A stretch of 10,340 nt of DNA from Elusimicrobiota bacterium (GTDB lineage: Bacteria > Elusimicrobiota > Elusimicrobia > UBA1565 > UBA9628): the NCBI GenBank assembly GCA_028869495.1, contig JAGWRY010000207.1, positions 1 through 10,340 on the forward strand. The letters run 5' to 3'. This document shows positions 1-5,975 of the stretch, piece after piece; the stretch's first letter is position 1; each line of letters opens with the position of its first letter. The notes beneath the pieces were generated by a model, which saw nothing but the letters and a program-made list of their open reading frames with translations, made no database searches and was not told the DNA's origin. A program made the translations under genes and the position numbers.

Positions 1-459
1 GCCGGCCTGCGCGACTCGGTCGCCGCCGCGCCGGCCCCCGCCTCGCTCGAGAAGGCCCTGGCGCGGGCCTCCGGCGCCAAGCGCCGCGCGCTCCTGTCGC
101 GCCTGCCCGGCATGGAGGCCCTGCCGCCGTCGGACTGCGCGACCCTTTCGGCCTGCTCCCAGCCCGAGCTCGAGCGCGACGTCGCCGACGCCGAGCTCCT
201 GCCCGACGCCCTGCGCCGCCTGGTCCGCCCGTGGATGCTCCTGCAGAAGGCGCGCGGCTCCGCGCTGGAGCTGAAGTCGATCACGGGCCCCGGCGACGCG
301 GTCCTCGCGGTGCGCCTCAAGGGCCGCGGCCAGCCGACCCTGACCCTGCACGTGACGCCGGGCCTCGGCGGCTACCGCGTCTGGTACGCCGAGCCCTTCG
401 TCCTCGCCTCCCTGTACGGCCGCGAGCGCGACGCCGCGCTGAAGTCCTCGCGCGACTAG
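1..459 (+). CDS. C-terminal part of an unrecognised protein
   Basis: The reading frame is open from the first base of the window and ends with TAG at 457-459, so this is the last 152 residues of a longer protein whose start lies upstream. An internal ATG at 112 exists, but nothing marks it as a start: there is no Shine-Dalgarno-like sequence and the same frame stays open before it. The fragment is rich in Ala, Leu and Arg and has no obvious membrane segment. Its last 70 residues look like alternating beta strands (the region around VLAVRLKG, TLTLHVTP and YRVWYAEP). Two cysteines lie close together (DCATLSAC). I do not recognise the family and assign no function. The stop codon is shared, as a palindromic CTAG, with the convergent radical SAM gene. 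Confidence 0.7.
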   Translation, partial: AGLRDSVAAAPAPASLEKALARASGAKRRALLSRLPGMEALPPSDCATLSACSQPELERDVADAELLPDALRRLVRPWMLLQKARGSALELKSITGPGDAVLAVRLKGRGQPTLTLHVTPGLGGYRVWYAEPFVLASLYGRERDAALKSSRD

Positions 460-1505
460 ATCAGCCGCAGCTGGCCGCCGGTCAGCGGCCTGCGGAAATC
501 CTTCGCCGACAGCTCCCGTCTTTTTTCATTCAGCCCCCAGCGCCGGCAGGAGACGCGGAACAGCGACTCCAGGTGGTCGGCGAAGACGCCCTCGCCGCGC
601 ATGCGCGCCGCGATGCGGGGATCGTTCAAATTCCCGTCGCGCAGGGAGCGCGTCTGGGAGACGACCTTGTCGCGGCGGTCCGGATAATTGCGCGCGAGCC
701 AGTCGAGGAAGACGTCCTTGACCGCGTAGGGCAGGCCGAGCACGGTGTAGCCGGCGGTCTCGGCTCCGGCGTCGGCCGCGGCTTCGAGGAGCCGCGGCAG
801 CTCGTGGTCGTTGAGGCCCGGGATCATCGGCGCGGCCATGATCCCGGTCGGCACGCCGGCCGCCGACAGCGCGCGCATCGCGGCCAGGCGCCGCGCCGGG
901 GTCGCCGCGCGCGGCTCCAGGCGCCGGGCGAGCTCGGGGTCGAGCGTCGTGATCGAGAAGAGCACGCGGACCGCGCCCCAGCGCGCGAGCTCGGCCAGGA
1001 CGTCGAGGTCGCGCTCGACGACGGCGTTCTTCGTGATCAGCGCGACCGGGTTGCGGCAGTCGGCGAAGACCTCCAGGCAGGCGCGCGTGAGCTTCAGCGC
1101 GCGCTCGACGGGCTGGTAGACGTCGGTGACGCCCGACATCGCGACGACCTGCGGCTCCCAGGAGGGCTTGGCCAGCTCGCGCGCGAGCAGGCGCGGGGCG
1201 TCCTCTTTGACGAAGATCATCGTCTCGAAGTCCAGGCCCGCCGACAGGCCTAGGTACTCGTGGTAGGGCCGCGCGAAGCAGTACGGACAGCCGTGCTCGC
1301 AGCCGCGGTACGGGTTCAGGCTGTAGGAGAACGGCACGTCCGGGCTGTCGTTCCTGACCAGGATCGTGCGCGTCGCGTCGCGCAGGAAGCGCGTCTTCGG
1401 CGCGGGACGCTCCGCCGGATCGGCGGACTCGTCCCAGTCGTAGGCGATCTCCTCGAAGCGGTTGGCGGGATTGAGGCCGGTGCCCCGGCCGCGCGGCGCG
1501 TCCAT
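456..1505 (-). CDS. PA0069-family radical SAM protein (SplB/COG1533-like)
   Basis: This is a radical SAM enzyme of 349 residues from the start chosen here. The cluster motif is CEHGCPYC (CX3CX2C; C69, C73, C76), set in NPYRGCEHGCPYCFARP, which is highly characteristic of the PA0069 family. These cysteines should bind a [4Fe-4S] cluster that cleaves S-adenosylmethionine. The N-terminus (GRG, NPANRFE) and C-terminus (RPLTGGQLRLI) also match the family. The family belongs to COG1533, which includes spore photoproduct lyase, but its substrate is not established. A longer ORF starts at 1526. I prefer the ATG at 1505 because the 1526 ATG lies inside the promoter spacer and the extra seven residues are not family-like. 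From 1505 the mRNA would be leaderless. The promoter contains a LexA-type palindrome, suggesting DNA-damage control. The gene is monocistronic and its stop overlaps that of the convergent upstream gene. Confidence 0.93.
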   Translation of the reverse strand: MDAPRGRGTGLNPANRFEEIAYDWDESADPAERPAPKTRFLRDATRTILVRNDSPDVPFSYSLNPYRGCEHGCPYCFARPYHEYLGLSAGLDFETMIFVKEDAPRLLARELAKPSWEPQVVAMSGVTDVYQPVERALKLTRACLEVFADCRNPVALITKNAVVERDLDVLAELARWGAVRVLFSITTLDPELARRLEPRAATPARRLAAMRALSAAGVPTGIMAAPMIPGLNDHELPRLLEAAADAGAETAGYTVLGLPYAVKDVFLDWLARNYPDRRDKVVSQTRSLRDGNLNDPRIAARMRGEGVFADHLESLFRVSCRRWGLNEKRRELSAKDFRRPLTGGQLRLI

Positions 1506-1511
1506 CCCGTC

Positions 1512-1540
1512 AGTGTAATCGAACATATGTTCGATGTCAA
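1512..1540 (-). promoter_or_regulatory. Sigma-70-type promoter of the radical SAM gene
   Basis: On the minus strand, TTGACA (1540-1535) is a perfect -35 element. It is followed by exactly 17 bases and then TACACT (1517-1512), a 4/6 match to TATAAT. Six bases later comes the ATG at 1505, so the expected transcription start falls on or next to the start codon. No other gene in the window has both hexamers at ideal spacing. Confidence 0.8.
1518..1535. promoter_or_regulatory. LexA-type (SOS) operator palindrome
   Basis: ATCGAACATATGTTCGAT is a perfect 18-base palindrome. Its core CGAACATATGTTCG has the CGAAC-N4-GTTCG form of the Gram-positive/actinobacterial SOS box (CGAACRNRYGTTYC), differing only at the last base. 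It fills the -35/-10 spacer of the radical SAM promoter and overlaps the final base of the -35 element, so a bound repressor would block RNA polymerase directly. That LexA is the binder is inferred from the motif. No lexA gene is in the window. Confidence 0.7.
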
Positions 1541-1574
1541 GACATGCGGACGGAAGGAGCGAACGGAACGGCGA

Positions 1575-1667
1575 ACCACGAAGACACGAAGAAATGAAAC
1601 GGATTAAGGGTTAACGGATAACGAGATTCGCTGTTAACCCTTCATCCGTTCTTCGTGTCTTCGTGGT
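1575..1667. repeat. Long imperfect inverted repeat in the intergenic gap
   Basis: The 160-base gap between the radical SAM gene and the next gene is much more AT-rich than its flanks. It holds two nested inverted repeats. The outer arms are perfect over 19 bases: ACCACGAAGACACGAAGAA (1575-1593) against its complement at 1649-1667. The inner arms are 16 bases with one mismatch: CGGATTAAGGGTTAAC (1600-1615) against 1633-1648. They enclose a 17-base loop, with a 6-base bulge (1594-1599) on the left side only. The CCACGAAGACACGAAG type of sequence recurs as an intergenic repeat in many unrelated genomes, to my knowledge. No T-tract follows on either strand, so a classical terminator is unlikely. 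A REP/MITE-like dispersed element is a better guess. Confidence 0.75.
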
Positions 1668-1687
1668 ACATCCGGAGGAAACGTCCG

Positions 1688-2374
1688 TCAGTAGCGGTAG
1701 AGCGCGCTCAACTCCGGGCCGGAGATCGGTCGGATGGGCCCGACCAGCGCACGCCAGCCGGCGCGCAGCTCGACGGCGTCCAGGACCGCGCCCAGCGCGG
1801 CCGACAGCTCCTCGACCGGCGGCCCCCCGCCGATGATCGTCGTCGTCGCCTCCCCCTCGAGGCTCAGCGGCCGGCGCGGGTAAAGCGCGCCGCCCAGGCC
1901 CAGGCGCGGCCCGGCGCCCGACTCGCCGCCGCCCAGGCCCGCCCCGCCCATGATCCAGTCGAGCACGCCGCGGTCGCTCCGCGCGATCTCGCCGCGCACG
2001 CCGGCGCCCAGCCAGCGCACGGATTTCCCCGGCCGCGCCTCGCGGAACCAGGCGCCGAAGGCCTCGAAGGACAAGTGGTTCGACGAGGTCGCGCGGTAGC
2101 GCAAGGCCCCGCCGCTCCCGCCGCGCGGCAGGGCCTGCGCGTCCAGCTCGACGCGCGAGACCATGTCGCTCTCGCCCTCGGGCCAGCCCGGCTCGCCGGC
2201 GAAGTACGGATACGGCGCCAGGCGGAGCGGCGGCTCCGACAGCGAATAGGCCAGCGGCAGGAGCGCCAGGTTGAGCCCGACGACCCCGGCCGTGACGCCG
2301 ACGCCGGTCTTCACGTTCACGAAGGTCCGCGCGGACGCGGACGGCGCGAGCAGGAGCCAGACGGCGGCTAGGAT
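1688..2374 (-). CDS. Exported beta-barrel-like protein, start codon unclear
   Basis: The frame ends with TGA at 1688-1690 and encodes about 228 residues. Near its beginning is a hydrophobic stretch (AAVWLLLAPSASA) followed by ARTF, which looks like a signal peptide with an ASA cleavage site. The rest is made of short alternating strands (GALRYRATSS, LSLEGEATTTIIGGG, VELRAGWRAL) and ends in LYRY. A terminal aromatic residue is typical of outer-membrane barrels. The family is not recognised. There is no ATG, GTG or TTG before the signal peptide in this frame. I place the boundary at an ATC (2374) that overlaps the stop of the upstream ABC-F gene and lies 12 bases after GGAGGT. The first standard start is GTG at 2320, which would remove the signal peptide. 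A sequencing error, a rare start codon or N-terminal decay are all possible. It is probably co-transcribed with the ABC-F gene. Confidence 0.65.
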   Translation of the reverse strand: MLAAVWLLLAPSASARTFVNVKTGVGVTAGVVGLNLALLPLAYSLSEPPLRLAPYPYFAGEPGWPEGESDMVSRVELDAQALPRGGSGGALRYRATSSNHLSFEAFGAWFREARPGKSVRWLGAGVRGEIARSDRGVLDWIMGGAGLGGGESGAGPRLGLGGALYPRRPLSLEGEATTTIIGGGPPVEELSAALGAVLDAVELRAGWRALVGPIRPISGPELSALYRY

Positions 2375-4134
2375 TGCAGCCGTCGGACCTCCTGCTCCTT
2401 GATCTGGAGGGCGTTCTGGACGCGCTCCATGTCCTCGCCGACGGCGGTCACGCGCGCGTAGTCCTCGTAGAGCTTCGGGTCGGCCATCTGCGCGGCCAGG
2501 CGCTCGAGCTCGGCGTGCAGGCGCTCGAGCTCCGCCTCGGCCTTCTCGAGGGCGCGCGCGCGGCGGCGCGCCTCCTTGCCGGCCTCGTACTGGTTGTCGG
2601 ACTGCGTCGGCTCCGGGCTCGCCGCGGCCGCGGCCTCGGTCGGCGCCTCGGCGGCGAGCTGGGCCTGGCGGCGCTGGAAGTAGGAGTAGTGGCCGGGGTA
2701 GACGGTGACCTTTCCCTGCACGACGTGGACGACGTGGTCGGCGACGGCGTTCAGGAAGTAGACGTCGTGGCTGATCGTGCAGATCGTGCCCTCGAAGGAC
2801 TTCAAAGCCTCGACCAGAGCCTCGACGCTGGTCAGGTCCAGATGCGTCGTCGGCTCGTCGAGGAGCAGGACGTTCGGCGGGTCGAGCAGGAGCTTGGCCA
2901 ATTGAAGACGGCTCTTCTCGCCGCCGGAGAGGACGTCGACGGTCTTGTAGACCGAGTCGCCCGGGAACAGGAAGGTGCCCAGGACCGTGCGCGTGAACAG
3001 GTCCCCGTTCAGGCGCCCGACGCTCGTCGCCTCCTGCAGGACCGTGCGCCCCGGCGTCAGCTGGCCCTCGCGGTGCTGGGAGAAGTAGCCGACCTTCACG
3101 TTGTGGCCGAGGATGCGCTCGCCGCCGTCGATCGGGATGATGCCGCCCAGGACCTTCAGCAGCGTGGACTTGCCGGCGCCGTTGGGGCCGACGAAGGCCA
3201 TCTTCTGCCCGCGCTCGAGCTCGAAGTTCAGGCCGTCGTAGACCGTGTTCGTCCCGTAGGACTTCGCGACGTTCTTGAGCCGCAGGACCAAGGCGCCCGT
3301 GCGCGCCGGCTGGGGGAACTTGATCGCGACCGCCTTCGAGGACGGCGGCAGCTCGATGCGCTCGATCTTCTCGAGCTTCTTGATCACGCTCTGCACGCGC
3401 GACGCCGTCGACGCGCGCGCGCGGTTGCGCATGATGAACTCCTCCATGTCGGCGATCTCGTCCTGCTGCTGCTTCCAGGCCGACATCAGGCGCTCGCGCG
3501 CCGCCTCGCGCTCGACGAGGAAGCCCTCGTAGTTCGTGTTGTACTTCTTCAGGCGCCTGCCCTCGACCGCGACGATCGCCGAGCAGGTCTCGTCGATGAA
3601 GCCGCGGTCGTGCGAGATCATCAGGATCGCGCCCGGGTACGACTTCAGGTACTCCTGGAACCACAGCAGGGTCTCGAGGTCGAGGTGGTTCGTCGGCTCG
3701 TCGAGGAGCAGGAGCTGGGGCTCCTCGACCAGCAGGCGCGCGAGCGCCGCGCGCATCGCCCAGCCGCCGGACAGCTCCGAGAGCGCCCGGTCGAAGTCCG
3801 CGACCTTGAAGCCCAGCCCCATCAGGATCTTCTTGGCCTTGGCCGTCTCGCGCCCGTCCGGGTCCGGGCGGTGCGACAGCGCGGTCTCGAGCACCGTCTC
3901 GGGCCCGACCGGCGGGTTCTCCTGCGGCAGGTAGCCGGCCTTCGCGCCGCGCCGCCACTCGATCGCGCCGGAGTCCGGCTCCTCCTCGCCGAGGAGCATC
4001 TTGAAGAGCGTGGACTTGCCCGCCCCGTTGGGACCGACCAGCGCGAAGCGGTCCCCGGCGTTGAGCTGGAGATCGGCGCCGTCGTAGAGGGTCTGCTCCC
4101 CGAAGGACTTCGTGAGCCCGCGGACCGAGATCAT
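2368..4134 (-). CDS. ABC-F family ATP-binding protein
   Basis: This 588-residue soluble protein has two ABC ATPase domains and no membrane segments, the ABC-F plan. Domain 1 (about 1-200) has Walker A GPNGAGKS (34-41), signature LSGGW (121-125), Walker B with DEPTNHLD (145-152) and switch His175. Domain 2 (about 281-488) has Walker A at 316-323, LSGGE (402-406), DEPTTHLD (426-433) and His456. The charged linker (about 205-265) is the interdomain helical region that in this family reaches the ribosomal P-site tRNA. Residues 515-588 form a charged coiled-coil tail. ABC-F proteins act on translating ribosomes, in stall relief or antibiotic protection. The exact subgroup cannot be assigned by eye, and no drug-resistance role is implied. 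The second domain has Thr in place of the usual Asn in the DEPTNHLD motif. Its ATG overlaps the upstream gene's TGA (ATGA), preceded by GGGGAGG, so translation is probably coupled. Confidence 0.95.
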   Translation of the reverse strand: MISVRGLTKSFGEQTLYDGADLQLNAGDRFALVGPNGAGKSTLFKMLLGEEEPDSGAIEWRRGAKAGYLPQENPPVGPETVLETALSHRPDPDGRETAKAKKILMGLGFKVADFDRALSELSGGWAMRAALARLLVEEPQLLLLDEPTNHLDLETLLWFQEYLKSYPGAILMISHDRGFIDETCSAIVAVEGRRLKKYNTNYEGFLVEREAARERLMSAWKQQQDEIADMEEFIMRNRARASTASRVQSVIKKLEKIERIELPPSSKAVAIKFPQPARTGALVLRLKNVAKSYGTNTVYDGLNFELERGQKMAFVGPNGAGKSTLLKVLGGIIPIDGGERILGHNVKVGYFSQHREGQLTPGRTVLQEATSVGRLNGDLFTRTVLGTFLFPGDSVYKTVDVLSGGEKSRLQLAKLLLDPPNVLLLDEPTTHLDLTSVEALVEALKSFEGTICTISHDVYFLNAVADHVVHVVQGKVTVYPGHYSYFQRRQAQLAAEAPTEAAAAASPEPTQSDNQYEAGKEARRRARALEKAEAELERLHAELERLAAQMADPKLYEDYARVTAVGEDMERVQNALQIKEQEVRRLQS

Positions 4135-5123
4135 CGCCCGTCCTCCCCGCCCGCGCCCCAGCGCTTCGTCAGGCTCGCGCGGATCAGCCAGCCGTTGGCC
4201 AGGGCGGCGCGGTCTCCGACGGCGCGTCCGGCGTCGCGCGCGACGTAGAAGCGGCGGTCGAACGTCCGCCCCAGCGCCGCGTCGGCCGCGAGCCCGAGCG
4301 GCAGGCGTCCCCGCGCGCCGAGGAGCGCCGCCTTCTGGTCGAAGATCAGGCGGTCCTTCGCGTCGGAGCGGTCGGCGACGAGCCACTGCCGCGGCGCGCG
4401 CTCGAGGCGCGCGTAGGCCGAGACCCGCCCGAGCCGGCGCGCGGCCTCCAGCGCGTAGCTCGACCCGCCGAACAGACGGAAGGACAGGGTCGTGCGCGGG
4501 TCCGGACGCACCCGCAGGATCACGAACGGGAAGCCGACGACGGCGAAGAGCCGGTCGTCGGCGGAGCGCGCGACGTAAGCCGCCCCGGGCAGGGGCGCGC
4601 CGTTCAGGAAGGTGCGGTTGTTCGAGTAGTTGAGGAGGAGGATCCACGAGTCGCGCGCCCCGCTGGGCAGCTGCCAGCGCGCCGTGGCCGACAGCGAGGT
4701 CTCGCGCATCGAATGGAAGAGCTCGTCGCTCGCCGAGCCCAGCGCCAGGCTCGCCCCCCAGCCGCGACGGTCGCCGAGGCCGCGCGAGAAGCCCGCTCCC
4801 GCCCGGACGTCCCACAGGTCGCGCGGGACCGCGAGGGGCGAGCCGGGGATCGCGAGGGACCGGCTCAGCGACGTCTCGCCGGCGCCGCCCGAGACGCTCC
4901 ACGTGTCCGACCCGCGGCGGACCGCGACGGCGGAGCCGGAGGCCTCCTGCTCGAACACGCTCGGGGCGCCGCTCCCGGCGGGCATGACGGAGGCCCCGTA
5001 GGACCCCCGGTCGCCCCCGACGCCGAGGAAGCGCGACAGGCCCTCGCCGCTCTCCTGCGCGGAGGCGGACGCGGCGGCGGCGAGGACGAGGGTCGCGGCG
5101 AGAAGAAGACGGGAACGGGACAT
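4131..5123 (-). CDS. Exported outer-membrane beta-barrel-like protein (possibly DUF6268-like)
   Basis: The protein has 330 residues with a clear signal peptide (MSRSRLLLAATLVLAAAASASA, cleaved before QE). The mature part is a succession of short amphipathic strands rich in Gly, Ser, Arg and aromatic residues, for example DSWILLLNYSNNRTFLNG, RLFAVVGFPFVILRVRP and TLSFRLFGGSSYALE. This suggests an outer-membrane barrel. The segment with NNRTFLNG, PLPGAAY and GFPF resembles DUF6268-type barrels, from memory only. It does not end in an aromatic residue: the tail is a short hydrophilic stretch that overlaps the ABC-F start by four bases (ATGA). It is the first gene of a probable three-gene operon. 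A TAAAAT box stands eight bases before the ATG and there is no Shine-Dalgarno sequence, so the mRNA may be leaderless. The function is unknown. Confidence 0.75.
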   Translation of the reverse strand: MSRSRLLLAATLVLAAAASASAQESGEGLSRFLGVGGDRGSYGASVMPAGSGAPSVFEQEASGSAVAVRRGSDTWSVSGGAGETSLSRSLAIPGSPLAVPRDLWDVRAGAGFSRGLGDRRGWGASLALGSASDELFHSMRETSLSATARWQLPSGARDSWILLLNYSNNRTFLNGAPLPGAAYVARSADDRLFAVVGFPFVILRVRPDPRTTLSFRLFGGSSYALEAARRLGRVSAYARLERAPRQWLVADRSDAKDRLIFDQKAALLGARGRLPLGLAADAALGRTFDRRFYVARDAGRAVGDRAALANGWLIRASLTKRWGAGGEDGR

Positions 5124-5131
5124 CGGCGGAG

Positions 5132-5137
5132 ATTTTA
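5132..5137 (-). promoter_or_regulatory. Candidate -10 box for the barrel/ABC-F operon
   Basis: TAAAAT on the minus strand matches TATAAT at 5 of 6 positions and stands out in very GC-rich DNA. It ends eight bases before the ATG at 5123. I see no -35 hexamer 16-18 bases upstream and no Shine-Dalgarno sequence between box and start. Confidence 0.45.
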
Positions 5138-5160
5138 CTTTCTTGGCCGCCCTCTCCGCG

Positions 5161-5176
5161 CGGGCCCTTCGGCCCG
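5161..5176 (-). terminator. Weak hairpin after the sigma/anti-sigma operon
   Basis: CGGGCC and GGCCCG flank a CTTC loop, giving a perfect 6-bp GC stem just past the anti-sigma stop codon. No T-tract follows on the minus strand, so any termination would not be of the classical intrinsic type. In DNA this GC-rich a short stem may also be chance. Confidence 0.25.
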
Positions 5177-5181
5177 GCCCG

Positions 5182-5412
5182 TCAGGCGCCGAGGGCCCGG
5201 CGGATCCGCGCCTTCGCCTCGGCGCTCAAGGACGGGCCGCCCTCCGGCGCGCGCGCCGCGGCCAGGCCCAGGACGTCGAGCTGGACGCGGAAGCGCCGGC
5301 ACCAGGCGCACATCAGCAGGTGGAGCCGCTCGCCGAGGGTCAGCGCGCGGCCGGAGTCGCGGGCCTCGGAGAGGCGCGACGACATGTCGCGGCAGTCGGG
5401 GAGGAGCTTCAC
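5182..5412 (-). CDS. Zinc-finger (ZAS-type) anti-sigma factor
   Basis: This is a 76-residue protein beginning MKLLPDCRDMSSRLSEA. It has Cys7 and then HLLMCAWC (H31-x3-C35-x2-C38), the HX3CX2C signature of zinc-binding anti-sigma (ZAS, zf-HC2) domains. There is no membrane helix, so it should be a soluble cytoplasmic anti-sigma factor. In that class, oxidation or metal binding at the Cys/His site releases the sigma factor. The GTG start at 5412 overlaps the sigma factor's TGA as GTGA, implying translational coupling and near 1:1 production with its partner. The position directly after an ECF sigma gene is the usual arrangement. It is the last gene of the operon. The signal sensed is not visible, though the operon's content points to metal or thiol stress. 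Confidence 0.88.
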   Translation of the reverse strand: MKLLPDCRDMSSRLSEARDSGRALTLGERLHLLMCAWCRRFRVQLDVLGLAAARAPEGGPSLSAEAKARIRRALGA

Positions 5413-5975
5413 CGGGCGGGCTCCGGGGCGAACCAGCTCCTCTCCAGACAGCGGCGCAGGCGCATGCGCGCGCGGTAGAGCAGGACGGCCAGGTGGTTCG
5501 ACGGCACGCCGAGCGCCTCGGCGCAGGCGGCCGGGCCGAGGCCCTCCATCTCGCGCAGCACGAAGGCCTGCGCGACGGCGGGGGTCAGCGCGTCGAGACA
5601 GGCGCGCAGGGCGGCGGCGAACTCGGCCGACTCGGCGGCCTTCGCCGGCTCGCCGCCCCAGTCGGCCGGCGCGCCGGACTTCGTCCAGTGGCCGTCCTCC
5701 GCGAAGAGGCCGTCCTCGCGCGCGCCGTCGTCGACTGCCCCGAGCGCGGCCTCCTTCGCCTGGCGGCGCAGATGCTCGAAGATCTTGTTGCGCAGGATGC
5801 CGGTCATCCAGGTCAGCTCCGACGAGGCGCCCTGGAAGCGGTCGCGCGACCGGAACGCGGTCACCAGCGTCTCCTGGACCAGCTCCTCGGCCGCGCGGGC
5901 GTCGCGCAGGCGCGACAGCGCGTAGCGGAACAGGCGGTCGCCGTAGGCGTCCGGCCAGGCCGCGGGGTCGGTCAC
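5409..5975 (-). CDS. ECF (group IV) RNA polymerase sigma factor
   Basis: The protein has 188 residues with sigma region 2 (about 10-75, including YALSRLRDARAAEELVQETL) and region 4 (about 125-178, an HTH ending LLYRARMRLRRCLE). There is no region 3, as in ECF sigma factors. The linker carries FAEDGHWTKSGAPADW (91-106) and the C-terminus WFAPEPAR. Both resemble the sigma subfamily described as TIGR02943, from memory. It starts with GTG at 5975, overlapping the upstream TGA as GTGA, and ends in another GTGA overlap with the anti-sigma gene. It should direct RNA polymerase to the promoter of its own operon and perhaps to distant stress genes. In Neisseria an ECF sigma with a ZAS anti-sigma is likewise linked to DUF2282/DUF692/DUF2063 genes. 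Confidence 0.93.
   Translation of the reverse strand: MTDPAAWPDAYGDRLFRYALSRLRDARAAEELVQETLVTAFRSRDRFQGASSELTWMTGILRNKIFEHLRRQAKEAALGAVDDGAREDGLFAEDGHWTKSGAPADWGGEPAKAAESAEFAAALRACLDALTPAVAQAFVLREMEGLGPAACAEALGVPSNHLAVLLYRARMRLRRCLERSWFAPEPAR

Noticed and set aside
1575..1667. Intrinsic terminator
   Set aside because: The stem is long, bulged and AT-rich in the middle, and no T-tract follows on either strand.
1575..1667. CRISPR-like repeat pair
   Set aside because: The two copies are inverted rather than direct, and there is only one pair with no spacer series.
1688..3958. A single 756-residue protein in the frame of the exported protein
   Set aside because: Most of it is an out-of-frame reading of the ABC-F gene. 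Only the last ~230 residues have protein-like composition.
2368..4134. Antibiotic-resistance ABC-F determinant
   Set aside because: The linker has ordinary length with no extended resistance-type loop visible by eye, and the context is not a resistance island. A housekeeping translation factor is more likely.
2374..4248. Long plus-strand open frame of 624 codons opposite the ABC-F gene
   Set aside because: It is antisense to a protein with complete Walker, signature and switch motifs, and its translation is low-complexity Arg/Leu/Asp/Val as expected from the reverse of GC-rich codons.
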